Origin: Lachnospiraceae bacterium
GTDB lineage: Bacteria > Bacillota > Clostridia > Lachnospirales > Bianqueaceae
NCBI GenBank assembly: GCA_022794035.1
Contig: JAAWDX010000009.1
Span: forward strand, 39,859-103,858
Length of the DNA stretch: 64,000 nucleotides
Reading direction: 5' to 3'
Shown here: positions 35,257 to 42,106 of the stretch, in pieces
Layout of the letters: every line of letters starts with the position of its first letter
Numbering within the stretch: the stretch's first letter is position 1
Made by a program: the position numbers and the translations under genes
The notes under the pieces: generated by a model
The model's input: only the letters and a program-made list of their open reading frames with translations
What the model was told of the DNA's origin: nothing
The model's database searches: none

Positions 35257-36177
35257 TCAAGGCAGCATATTGCCGGCAGCAGTGTATAAGCGGTACCATT
35301 CTTCCCGAGTAAGAGGCAGCGAGGAGCCGGCGGCGACATCCTTCATGCGGCTCGGCTTGGTAGAACCGGCGATGACCTGAATGTTAGCGGGATGCCTTGT
35401 AATCCAAGCAGTTGCAATGGCGGTGTTGGAAACCTGATATTGATCGGCCAGCTGCTGGATGAGTGTGTTAAGCTTTTCGTATTTTTGATGGTTATTGAAA
35501 ATGAGACCTTCAAAATAACCGTATTGATAGGGAGACCAAGCCTGAATGGTGATCTCATGCAGACGTGCATATTCAAGAAATTCGCCTGTGCGCTGCGTGC
35601 TTTGATCAATTGTCATGTTGGCAGCGAGACCAGCATCCACAAGAGGGGTATGGCCTAAACCAAACTGAAGCTGATTAAAGCATAGCTTAAACGGACAGTA
35701 TTGCTGAAGGAGTTCAAGCTGCAAAGAATTTTGATTGGAAACACCAAAAAAGCGTACTTTGCCGGATTGGTGCAGATACGTGAAAGCTTCTGCGACTTCA
35801 GAGGGCTCCATCAGCGTATCAGGACGGTGCAGCAGTAGAACATCCAGATAATCTGTATTTAAACGCTGAAGGCTCTGATTGACACTGTTGATAATATGTT
35901 CTTTAGAAAAATCAAAAAAACCGGGGCGAATTCCGCATTTTGTTTGGATGATCATGGAGTCTCGTAGGGAAGAATGCAGATCCACTGCCTGACCAAATAG
36001 GGTTTCGCAGTGGCCCTTGCCGTAAATATCGGCATGATCAAAAAAGTTGATGCCAAGCTCTAAGTTTGTTTTAATAAGGCTTTCCAGTTCAGAAACTGAA
36101 AGACTGGAGATACGCATACAGCCCATAATGATATTAGAAGCGTGCAGGGATGTGCCGGGAATGGATAAATACTTCAT
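35257..36177 (-). CDS. Aldo/keto reductase
   Basis: A 306-aa NAD(P)H-dependent oxidoreductase of the AKR fold. The catalytic tetrad is visible: Asp47 and Tyr52 in FDHADIYGKG, Lys80 in IQTKCG, and His117 in LLLHRPD. The cofactor-binding end has TAWITRHPANIQVIAGSTKPSRMKD-type sequence. It resembles the YdhF/YcsN branch; substrate unknown. AGGAGG precedes the ATG. It has its own promoter, divergent from the rubrerythrin gene. Confidence 0.9.
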   Translation of the reverse strand: MKYLSIPGTSLHASNIIMGCMRISSLSVSELESLIKTNLELGINFFDHADIYGKGHCETLFGQAVDLHSSLRDSMIIQTKCGIRPGFFDFSKEHIINSVNQSLQRLNTDYLDVLLLHRPDTLMEPSEVAEAFTYLHQSGKVRFFGVSNQNSLQLELLQQYCPFKLCFNQLQFGLGHTPLVDAGLAANMTIDQSTQRTGEFLEYARLHEITIQAWSPYQYGYFEGLIFNNHQKYEKLNTLIQQLADQYQVSNTAIATAWITRHPANIQVIAGSTKPSRMKDVAAGSSLPLTREEWYRLYTAAGNMLP

Positions 36178-36211
36178 AGGTTCCTCCTAAATGTAATGTT
36201 CTGCTATGCGT

Positions 36212-36240
36212 AGTATAGCATACTTGGAAAAATAAGCCAA
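36212..36240 (-). promoter_or_regulatory. Promoter of the aldo/keto reductase gene
   Basis: On the minus strand TTGGCT (36240 to 36235), 17 bp, TATACT (36217 to 36212). Confidence 0.65.
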
Positions 36241-36258
36241 TAAATTTTAAAAAAGGAG

Positions 36259-36287
36259 TTGACATTGGAGGTCAAAAATGATATGCT
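36259..36287 (+). promoter_or_regulatory. Promoter of the rubrerythrin gene
   Basis: TTGACA, 17 bp, TATGCT. The palindrome listed next lies just downstream of the predicted start site, a position suited to repression. Confidence 0.75.
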
Positions 36288-36298
36288 ACATTCAGCAG

Positions 36299-36315
36299 TT
36301 AGGATTAAATCCTAA
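36299..36315 (+). promoter_or_regulatory. Operator-like palindrome, possible PerR/Fur-type box
   Basis: TTAGGATTAAATCCTAA is a perfect 8-1-8 inverted repeat at about +5 to +21. Fur-family regulators such as PerR bind 7-1-7 or longer AT-rich palindromes starting TTA, and rubrerythrins are commonly PerR-controlled in anaerobes. The GG/CC core differs from the usual PerR box, so the identity of the regulator is inference. Confidence 0.55.
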
Positions 36316-36354
36316 TAAGAACTAACTGACTTACAGGAAAAGAGGATATGAACA

Positions 36355-36897
36355 ATGGCTAAATTTGTATGTAATGTATGTGGTTATATTTATGAAGGCG
36401 ATGCTGCTCCGGAAAAATGCCCTCAGTGCAATGCACCGGCTAGCAAGTTTACTGAGCAAAAGGGAGAAATGGCTTGGGCTGCTGAGCATGTTGTGGGTGT
36501 TGCCCAGGGGGCAAGTGAAGACATCATGGCAGATCTGAGAGCCAATTTTACCGGCGAGTGCACAGAAGTAGGCATGTATTTGGCGATGGCTCGTGTAGCG
36601 CATCGTGAAGGATATCCTGAGATCGGCTTGTATTGGGAAAAGGCCGCTTATGAAGAGGCTGAGCATGCTGCTAAATTTGCAGAGCTGCTGGGAGAGGTTG
36701 TGACAGATAGCACTAAGAAAAACTTGCAGATGCGGGTAGAGGCTGAGAATGGTGCTACAGCTGGTAAGTTTGATTTAGCAAAGAGAGCGAAGGCTGCTAA
36801 TCTGGATGCAATTCATGATACCGTTCATGAAATGGCACGTGATGAGGCAAGACACGGAAAAGCTTTCGAAGGACTGCTTAAGAGATACTTCGGTTAA
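36355..36897 (+). CDS. Reverse rubrerythrin (NADH/H2O2 detoxification)
   Basis: A 180-aa diiron protein that removes hydrogen peroxide (and oxygen) in anaerobes. The rubredoxin-like iron site comes first (Cys6, Cys9, Cys22, Cys25 in [12 protein letters not shown] and EKCPQCNAP), followed by a four-helix ferritin-like domain with [29 protein letters not shown] and [12 protein letters not shown] carrying the Glu/His iron ligands. This domain order is the reverse of classical rubrerythrin. Promoter, operator-like palindrome and terminator make it a single-gene unit. Confidence 0.94.
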   Translation: MAKFVCNVCGYIYEGDAAPEKCPQCNAPASKFTEQKGEMAWAAEHVVGVAQGASEDIMADLRANFTGECTEVGMYLAMARVAHREGYPEIGLYWEKAAYEEAEHAAKFAELLGEVVTDSTKKNLQMRVEAENGATAGKFDLAKRAKAANLDAIHDTVHEMARDEARHGKAFEGLLKRYFG

Positions 36898-36913
36898 TTT
36901 AAAAGCGGATTAT

Positions 36914-36945
36914 AGGGGCGTGCGCAAAAGGCACGCCCTTTGATT
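36914..36945 (+). terminator. Terminator after rubrerythrin
   Basis: GGGCGTGC and GCACGCCC around GCAAAAG, followed by TTTGATTTT. Confidence 0.8.
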
Positions 36946-37007
36946 TTGCGTAAAAGGGCCTTTCGGTGGGAATTTGAAAGGTTGATTTAAAAATTTGAAA
37001 AAAACTA

Positions 37008-37036
37008 TTGACAAAGATAAAATGATTTGATATACT
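37008..37036 (+). promoter_or_regulatory. Promoter of the tRNA cluster
   Basis: TTGACA, 17 bp, TATACT, about 30 nt before the first tRNA. Confidence 0.85.
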
Positions 37037-37073
37037 AATACTCGCTTCGGTCAACAACAGTTGCAGAGCAAAT

Positions 37074-37145
37074 GGCCCCGTGGTCAAGCGGCTAAGACGT
37101 CGCCCTCTCACGGCGAAAACCCGGGTTCGATTCCCGGCGGGGTCA
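37074..37145 (+). tRNA. tRNA-Glu (CTC)
   Basis: Cloverleaf folds: acceptor GGCCCCG with CGGGGTC, anticodon arm TCGCC-CTCTCAC-GGCGA with anticodon CTC at 37107-37109, T arm CCGGG-TTCGATT-CCCGG. Discriminator A; CCA is not encoded. Confidence 0.93.
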
Positions 37146-37150
37146 TTTAT

Positions 37151-37224
37151 GGGCCTTTAGCTCAGTTGGTTAGAGCGTCCGGCTCATAACCGGATGGTCC
37201 CGGGTTCGAGTCCCTGAAGGCCCA
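37151..37224 (+). tRNA. tRNA with CAT anticodon, probably tRNA-Ile2 (lysidine type)
   Basis: Acceptor GGGCCTT pairs with AAGGCCC, anticodon arm TCCGG-CTCATAA-CCGGA, T arm with GGTTCGAGTCC. The CTCATAA loop and the sequence GGGCCTTTAGCTCAG resemble Bacillus tRNA-Ile2(CAU), in which C34 becomes lysidine, more than elongator tRNA-Met, which is the next gene. Confidence 0.88.
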
Positions 37225-37252
37225 TTCTTAGAAGGTTAGACTCGAATTTCAT

Positions 37253-37326
37253 GGCGGAGTAGCTCAGCTGGCTAGAGCACGCGGTTCATACCCGCGGTGT
37301 CAGGAGTTCAAGTCTCTTCTCCGCTA
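37253..37326 (+). tRNA. tRNA-Met (CAT), elongator
   Basis: Acceptor GGCGGAG with CTCCGCT (G-U end pair), anticodon arm GCGG-TTCATAC-CCGC, T arm GGAGTTCAAGTCTC. Close to Bacillus elongator tRNA-Met. CCA not encoded. Confidence 0.9.
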
Positions 37327-37330
37327 CTAT

Positions 37331-37402
37331 GCGCGAATGGCTCAGTGGTAGAGCATCGCCTTGCCAAGGCGAGGGTCGCGAGTTCGAATCTCGTTTCGCG
37401 CT
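37331..37402 (+). tRNA. tRNA-Gly (GCC)
   Basis: Acceptor GCGCGAA with TTCGCGC, D arm GCTCAGTGGTAGAGC, anticodon arm TCGCC-TTGCCAA-GGCGA, T arm CGAGTTCGAATCTCG, discriminator T. Last gene of the four-tRNA cluster. Confidence 0.94.
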
Positions 37403-37411
37403 CTGAAAAAT

Positions 37412-37458
37412 AATCTCTGAAACCCTTTATTTAAGCGGTTTCAGAGATTTTGTTTTTT
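37412..37458 (+). terminator. Terminator of the tRNA cluster
   Basis: AATCTCTGAAACC and its perfect 13-bp complement around a 12-nt loop, followed by TTGTTTTTTG. Confidence 0.92.
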
Positions 37459-37482
37459 GTTATTTTTTCTAGCGAAATTTTA

Positions 37483-37504
37483 AAATCCCCATCAAATCCC
37501 CATC
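37483..37504 (+). repeat. Tandem 11-bp repeat (AAATCCCCATC twice)
   Basis: Two exact head-to-tail copies of AAATCCCCATC, 80 bp after tRNA-Gly. Short GGGGAT direct repeats of this kind occur as arm-type integrase sites at ends of integrative elements, often beside tRNA genes; no integrase or second end is seen here. The stretch 37505-37600 holds nothing else I can name. Confidence 0.5.
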
Positions 37505-37608
37505 ATTTTGTTTTTATGTACCAGGTCAGGCGCAAAATTTTATCAGTCATTCTAGGATGCTATATGAGAGCAACAGCGAGTTGCTTGATTTTTCTTAATA
37601 TAGCCAGT

Positions 37609-37626
37609 ATAGTATAAATATACTAT
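37609..37626 (+). promoter_or_regulatory. Palindromic operator candidate of the XRE/zinc-ribbon gene
   Basis: ATAGTATAAATATACTAT is a perfect 8-2-8 inverted repeat 20 bp before the start codon, overlapping the likely -10 (TATAGT, with TTGATT 17 bp upstream). Placement suggests autoregulation by the XRE protein it precedes. Confidence 0.5.
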
Positions 37627-37646
37627 TTGTGAGGTGATAAGTGGTT

Positions 37647-38093
37647 ATGAAAACGAAGGATGTTATATTGGAACTTAGAACAAAAAATGGGTTATCTCAG
37701 GAAGAGCTTGCCGAAAGAGTTTATGTGACGCGGCAAGCAGTATCCCGCTGGGAAAATGGCGACACAATACCGAATACAGAAACCTTAAAATGTTTATCCA
37801 AGCTTTTTAATGTTTCGATCAACACACTTCTAGGCTCTCCGCGCAAGCTGATTTGTCAATGCTGCGGTATGCCGCTGGAGGATGCATCTATAAGCAAAGA
37901 AAAAGATGGCACATTTAATGAAGAGTATTGTAAATGGTGTTATACGGATGGAAAATTTGTTTATACAAGCCTTGAGGAACTAACAAATTTTTTGGTAGGG
38001 CATATGTCAAATGAAAATTGGCCGCCAGAGCAGGCGCGCACCTTTTTTGAGGCGCAGCTGCCTCAGCTTGGATATTGGAAGCAGAAAAAATGA
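37647..38093 (+). CDS. XRE-family regulator with C-terminal zinc ribbon
   Basis: A 148-aa protein. Residues 1-60 form a Cro/CI helix-turn-helix (LRTKNGLSQEELAERV, VTRQAVSRWENGDTIPNTETLKCLSKLF). The second half begins with CQCCGMPLE and has YCKWCYTDGKFVYTSLEE, a putative zinc-ribbon domain (Cys pairs) often found fused to such regulators or alone; its ligand is unknown. The ATG nine bases after GAGGTGA was preferred over the GTG three bases after it. The gene is richer in AT than its neighbours and sits alone between the tRNA cluster and a repeat region. Confidence 0.85.
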   Translation: MKTKDVILELRTKNGLSQEELAERVYVTRQAVSRWENGDTIPNTETLKCLSKLFNVSINTLLGSPRKLICQCCGMPLEDASISKEKDGTFNEEYCKWCYTDGKFVYTSLEELTNFLVGHMSNENWPPEQARTFFEAQLPQLGYWKQKK

Positions 38094-38257
38094 ATGTGTG
38101 CTGAGCTGGTAGCGCTTGGCCTTCTCCTGATCTGATCGTTCCTTCCGTACTACGCAGGCAACCCTTTTCTGTGGCATGTTATATTTGTATTTCCACCGCC
38201 AAGGGCGGAAATAGACGACTTAGCTGAACCTTTTATACCAACTCTGGCTGAAGAGGC

Positions 38258-38289
38258 AATCTATGGCTGAAAAAACTCAGCCATAGATT
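38258..38289. repeat. Perfect 13-bp hairpin with GGCTGA apex
   Basis: AATCTATGGCTGA and its exact complement around a six-base loop (AAAAAC). The apical half is the same as in the next hairpin while the basal half differs. Confidence 0.8.
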
Positions 38290-38299
38290 CAGTTACTGT

Positions 38300-38333
38300 C
38301 CATGTGTGGCTGAGTCCTTTCAGCCACACATGG
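38300..38333. repeat. Perfect 14-bp hairpin with GGCTGA apex
   Basis: CCATGTGTGGCTGA and its exact complement around GTCCTT. Same apex, same loop size, different but fully paired base compared with the hairpin 10 bp upstream. Confidence 0.8.
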
Positions 38334-38391
38334 CGGAAGACAGCAAAATAGCAGAAAATTTTACGCTATCTGGGAGATTTACGCCAGGCAC

Positions 38392-38517
38392 GGCGCAAAC
38401 CAAGTCATACATCACTGGCCCTGACGCAAATAAAATCATCTATCACTTAGCCCTGGCGCAGACTAAGTCATACATCACCGGCCCTAGCATAAGCAAAACC
38501 ATCTATCATCTATTTCC
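38392..38517. repeat. Two imperfect copies of a 63-bp repeat
   Basis: Copies 38392-38454 and 38455-38517 share GGCGCA, AAGTCATACATCAC and CATCTATCA blocks. Each half also resembles the other half (AGGGC-TGAT-ATGA-TTTGCG on the minus strand), so the basic unit may be about 31 bp. In one plus-strand frame the unit encodes AQTKSYITGP followed by a YHL block, and five of six isolated differences are synonymous. Confidence 0.6.
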
Positions 38518-38589
38518 ATCAGCGGCTGAAAATCAGTAGAGCAACTCCAGAGTAATTCCAGAGTATAATGCACCGTAAATATTCATCTG

Positions 38590-39180
38590 TTAAATCTCAA
38601 ATATGTATTTTTCATATGCATTGATCACGGTTGTATTTTCAAACATACGGCGGCGCTGGAATTTGGAGGAATAATTGGCATGCATATGACCATGCACCAT
38701 ATAAGCGGGCTTATATTTGTGCATGAGATTAGAAAAAGTATGGAAGCCGCAGTGAGCCTGATCTTCTCCGTCGCCGCAGCCAGCGGCAGGAGAATGAGTA
38801 AGAAGTAAATCAAATCCCTTATTTTTCATGAGCTGGAAACGCAATTTGGAAACGCGCCGTTTCATTTGAGCCTCTGTATATTGATAGATGCCGTTGTTGT
38901 AGCAGATGCTGCCGCCAAGTCCTAAGATGCGCAGCCCCTGATAACAAAAAATGCGGTCGTCCACGCAGGTGCAGCCTTCGGGCGGCGCAGCCGGATAGCG
39001 GGTGTCATGATTGCCCGGAACATATAGTACAGGAGCTTTGCACATGGTTGCCATGAAGCTGAGATAGGAGGCTTTAAGATCGCCGCAGGATAAAATCAGG
39101 TCAATATCCCGCACATAGTCTTTATCAAAATAATCCCATAAGAATTTGGATTCCTGATCGGCGAGCGCCAAAATCTTCAT
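38590..39180 (-). CDS. Metallophosphoesterase
   Basis: A 196-aa calcineurin-like phosphoesterase with the metal-binding series ILALADQES, SCGDLKASYL, VPGNHDTRY, LLLTHSPAAGCGDGEDQAHCGF and VHGHMH. The first motif has ADQ instead of the usual SDxH, leaving one metal ligand altered. Probable dinuclear phosphodiesterase; substrate unknown. The ATG was chosen for AAGGAG eight bases upstream. Divergent from the HAD phosphatase gene. Confidence 0.85.
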   Translation of the reverse strand: MKILALADQESKFLWDYFDKDYVRDIDLILSCGDLKASYLSFMATMCKAPVLYVPGNHDTRYPAAPPEGCTCVDDRIFCYQGLRILGLGGSICYNNGIYQYTEAQMKRRVSKLRFQLMKNKGFDLLLTHSPAAGCGDGEDQAHCGFHTFSNLMHKYKPAYMVHGHMHANYSSKFQRRRMFENTTVINAYEKYIFEI

Positions 39181-39219
39181 ATGAAACACTCCTTGTATTT
39201 TTATAATGTGAATAGAGTT

Positions 39220-39247
39220 ATTATAGCAGATTTAAGAAAAAGTTCAA
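39220..39247 (-). promoter_or_regulatory. Promoter of the metallophosphoesterase
   Basis: On the minus strand TTGAAC (39247 to 39242), 16 bp, TATAAT (39225 to 39220). Confidence 0.7.
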
Positions 39248-39261
39248 CCGATGAATAATGC

Positions 39262-39290
39262 TTGCAATCTGAACATCTGCAAGATATAAT
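39262..39290 (+). promoter_or_regulatory. Promoter of the HAD phosphatase, abutting its start codon
   Basis: TTGCAA, 17 bp, TATAAT. The -10 ends only six bases before the ATG, so the transcript should begin at or next to the start codon. Confidence 0.8.
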
Positions 39291-39296
39291 AAAGTT

Positions 39297-39944
39297 ATGG
39301 AAAAATATGAAAGCTATATCTGGGATTTTGACGGTACTTTGTTTGAATCATACAAAAGAATGAGTTTGGCCTTTTGCAAGGCCGTGCAAGAATATGGCGC
39401 CGAGCAGGGAAAAGAAATATCCGTATCTCAGCAGGAAATACGGCAAAAAATGAAGTGTTCAGTGGGGGTTGCCTGGCGCTATTATCAAGCGCGCTACCAG
39501 CTGCCGGAGAGCGTGATAGAGCGCTATCGTGATTTAGAGAAAAATATGCCGGAAGAACCGTTTGCACCCTTTCCTGAAACAAAAACTGTTTTAAGCCAGT
39601 TGTTTCACGGCGGCAGCCGACATTTTGTATACACACACCGAGGCAATGAAACAGGGTGTTATCTGGAAAAGTTTGGCCTTGCAAATTATTTTACGGGGCT
39701 TATCACAGCAGCAGATGGGTTTCCGGCCAAGCCGGCGCCGGATGCGCTTATGTATTTGATTGACCGATATCAAATTAAGCCAGAGCAGGCACTGATGATA
39801 GGGGATCGGATCATCGATATGCAGGCGGCGCAAAATGCAGGCATAGCCGGATGTTTATTTGATCCTGAAAATGAAATAGAAAATGGTATCGGCGGATATC
39901 GGATTCAAAGCCTAAGTCAGCTGATTACGGATGGTATAGGATAA
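39297..39944 (+). CDS. HAD-superfamily hydrolase, phosphoglycolate phosphatase-like
   Basis: A 215-aa HAD phosphatase. Motif I is DFDGTLFES at residues 10-18, motif II lies in VYTHRG, the conserved Lys in KPAPDALMYL, and motif III in ALMIGDRIIDMQAAQNAG. Substrate not predictable. No Shine-Dalgarno sequence precedes the ATG, and a consensus promoter places the transcript start on it, so translation is probably leaderless. The HAD nucleophile is too close to the N-terminus for a later start. Heads the tyrA-aroA-aroC-pheA run. Confidence 0.88.
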   Translation: MEKYESYIWDFDGTLFESYKRMSLAFCKAVQEYGAEQGKEISVSQQEIRQKMKCSVGVAWRYYQARYQLPESVIERYRDLEKNMPEEPFAPFPETKTVLSQLFHGGSRHFVYTHRGNETGCYLEKFGLANYFTGLITAADGFPAKPAPDALMYLIDRYQIKPEQALMIGDRIIDMQAAQNAGIAGCLFDPENEIENGIGGYRIQSLSQLITDGIG

Positions 39945-39948
39945 AAGC

Positions 39949-40845
39949 ATGCATAAAAATGAGATGGTCATGGTGGGCCTGGGACTGATGGGTACATCCT
40001 TGATAAAAGCACTGAAAGAGACGACAAATTTGTGGGTAGCAGGCCTTGACATAAAGCGGGAGCCGATTCAGCGCGCAATGGCTGATCAGGTTCTGCAGGC
40101 GGGCGCGGTATTAGGAGAAGAAGAAGAAAAGGTACGAGCGCTTCTTTCTAATAGCCGTTTTATTGTGCTGGCTTTATATCCTGACGGTATCCTTGACTTT
40201 ATCGACACATATAGCAGCTGCTTTCAAAAGGATACGATTATCATGGATATCTGCGGGCTAAAGGGAGCCTTTGTAGAAGAAGCGCAAAGACGTCTGCCGA
40301 AAGGTGTTGAGTATGTAGGCACACATCCCATGGCCGGAAAAGAAAAAAGCGGTTACGAAAATGGAGATAGTGAACTATTTTTAGGAGCCAGCTTCATTAT
40401 TACGCCAACGGCGCAAAATAGACCGGAGACCCTGCAGCTAATCCGGCGTATGGCAGTGGCGGTAGGATGCGGCAGAATCAGAGAGATTGCGCCGCAGGAG
40501 CATGATCGCATTATTGCATACACAAGTCAGCTGCCGCATGTCATGGCCGCGGCGCTGATCCGCAGCTGGAATGGGGATGAAGATGTGGTTTCCTATACCG
40601 GCGGAAGCTTTCGGGATGCAACGCGTGTGGCCGAGATCAATACAGAGCTTTGGACGCAGCTGTTCTGCTATAACAGCAAGGAGCTGCTGCCGGAGCTCGA
40701 GAGATATCAGGAGCAGTTATCTGTTTTTATAGATCTGCTGAAGAAACGGGACGAGAAACAAATGGACCAGTTTCTTAAAGAAGCCTCTGAGCGGAAAATC
40801 ACATGGAAAACGAAGGGAGATCGTTACGATGGAGGACGTGGTTAA
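39949..40845 (+). CDS. tyrA: Prephenate dehydrogenase
   Basis: Oxidises prephenate to 4-hydroxyphenylpyruvate for tyrosine. The 298-aa product has the NAD-binding MVGLGLMGTSLIKAL (8-22) and the family motifs VGTHPMAGKEKSGYENGD, LFLGASFIITP, HDRIIAYTSQLPHVMA and GGSFRDATRVAEI. No ACT domain is attached. It starts four bases after the HAD gene with only a weak AGGA upstream, and its end overlaps aroA by 17 bases. Confidence 0.93.
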   Translation: MHKNEMVMVGLGLMGTSLIKALKETTNLWVAGLDIKREPIQRAMADQVLQAGAVLGEEEEKVRALLSNSRFIVLALYPDGILDFIDTYSSCFQKDTIIMDICGLKGAFVEEAQRRLPKGVEYVGTHPMAGKEKSGYENGDSELFLGASFIITPTAQNRPETLQLIRRMAVAVGCGRIREIAPQEHDRIIAYTSQLPHVMAAALIRSWNGDEDVVSYTGGSFRDATRVAEINTELWTQLFCYNSKELLPELERYQEQLSVFIDLLKKRDEKQMDQFLKEASERKITWKTKGDRYDGGRG

Positions 40846-42106
40846 GATAATACCGGGGACGGTAAGAGGAACAGCATCCATCCCGGCCTCTAAAAGTTTG
40901 TGTCATCGAGCGATTTTAGCTGCTGCACTGGCAAAAGGAAAGTCAACCATTGATCATGTTTCCTTCTCAGAGGATATCGAAGCAACACTGGCTGTTGCCG
41001 CCTGCTTAGGAGCGCGTATTGAAAGAAGCGCAGAGAGCATCTGTATTGAAGGAATGGGCAGGGCTATTTTAGATACAACAGCCGTGCAGCAAATTGACTG
41101 TCATGAATCCGGTTCTACGCTGCGGTTTGTTGTGCCGATTTTAGCAGCGCTTGGCATACCGGCTCATTATGTCGGGCATGGCAAATTAGGGCAGAGGCCT
41201 ATGAATGTATATTATGATCTGTTTGATAAACAGCAGTTACCTTATGAGACGCAAGAAAACGGAGCGCTGCCGTTAACGGTAACTGGGCGCCTTCGGGCAG
41301 GCGAGTTCTATATTGACGGAGGCATCAGCTCCCAATTTGTGACGGGCCTACTGATGGCACTGCCGCTTTTAGAAGGGGATTCAGAGCTCCATGTCCAAGG
41401 GCATCTGGAATCGAGACCTTATGTCAATTTAACACTGAATGTTTTGAAACAGTTTGGTATAGAGATTCAGGAGCCCTCTCATCAGTGTTTTAGGATCAAA
41501 GGAGGCCAGCAGTACCAAGCGACCGATTACAGAGTAGAAGCAGATGCATCCCAGGCTGCATTTTTCATCTGTGCAGCAGCCATTGCAGCAGAACAGGAAG
41601 GGCTTTTAATTTCGGATTTGCGATCAGATACAGCGCAGGGCGATCTTGCCTTTCTGGAAGCACTGCAGGCCGTCGGCGGCCAGTATCGATGGGAAAAAGA
41701 GGGTCTTAGGGTGTATCGGACGCAGTTAAAAGGCAACCTGAGCTTTGATGTAAGCCAGTGCCCAGACATTGTTCCCATATTGGCAGTGCTGGGGAGCTAT
41801 ACAGAAGGGACCATGCATATTACGGGGGCGGCAAGACTGCGCCTAAAGGAATCGGATCGTCTGGCGGCGATTACGAAAGAATTAAATCGTTTAGGGGCCC
41901 ATGTGGAAGAAGCAGCAGCAGGGCTTTTGATTCAGGGGGGGCCGCTGCAGGGAGGATCTGTGGAAAGCTGGAATGATCACCGGATCGCCATGTCTGCCGC
42001 GATTGCCGCGCTGGGTTGTCAAACGGCTGTACAGATTCAAGGAGCCGGCAGCGTAAGAAAATCCTGGCCTACGTTTTGGGAAGATTTGGAGAAAATAAGA
42101 CAATGA
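40829..42106 (+). CDS. aroA: 3-phosphoshikimate 1-carboxyvinyltransferase (EPSP synthase)
   Basis: Joins PEP to shikimate-3-phosphate. The 425-aa protein has the two-domain inside-out barrel with ASIPASKSLCHRAILAAALA (near residue 15), DCHESGSTLRFVVPI (about 91-105), ISSQFVTGLLMALPLL, and the C-terminal RLKESDRLAAITKELNRLGA and WNDHRIAMSAAIAAL. AAGGGAG precedes the ATG within the end of tyrA. Its stop overlaps the aroC start. Confidence 0.95.
   Translation: MEDVVKIIPGTVRGTASIPASKSLCHRAILAAALAKGKSTIDHVSFSEDIEATLAVAACLGARIERSAESICIEGMGRAILDTTAVQQIDCHESGSTLRFVVPILAALGIPAHYVGHGKLGQRPMNVYYDLFDKQQLPYETQENGALPLTVTGRLRAGEFYIDGGISSQFVTGLLMALPLLEGDSELHVQGHLESRPYVNLTLNVLKQFGIEIQEPSHQCFRIKGGQQYQATDYRVEADASQAAFFICAAAIAAEQEGLLISDLRSDTAQGDLAFLEALQAVGGQYRWEKEGLRVYRTQLKGNLSFDVSQCPDIVPILAVLGSYTEGTMHITGAARLRLKESDRLAAITKELNRLGAHVEEAAAGLLIQGGPLQGGSVESWNDHRIAMSAAIAALGCQTAVQIQGAGSVRKSWPTFWEDLEKIRQ

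Larger units (their letters stand above)
38094..38589. other. Gene-poor region with hairpins and repeats
   Basis: About 500 bp between a plus-strand regulator and the end of a minus-strand phosphoesterase. It holds a small CCGCC/GGCGG hairpin (38196-38208), two large hairpins, an imperfect 63-bp tandem repeat, and several GGCTGAA words. Except for a weak 78-codon reading frame across the repeats (GTG at 38306, no ribosome binding site) nothing coding is visible. On the minus strand it would be the 3' trailer of the phosphoesterase transcript. Confidence 0.6.

Noticed and set aside
38103..38160. D-arm-like string CTGAGCTGGTAGCGC suggesting a broken tRNA
   Set aside because: No acceptor, anticodon or T arm can be folded around it.
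38392..38517. CRISPR array
   Set aside because: Repeats are directly adjacent and imperfect, with no unique spacers and no cas genes.
38574..38579. TATAAT downstream of the repeat region
   Set aside because: No -35 at a fitting distance and no plus-strand gene follows; it points into the end of a minus-strand gene.
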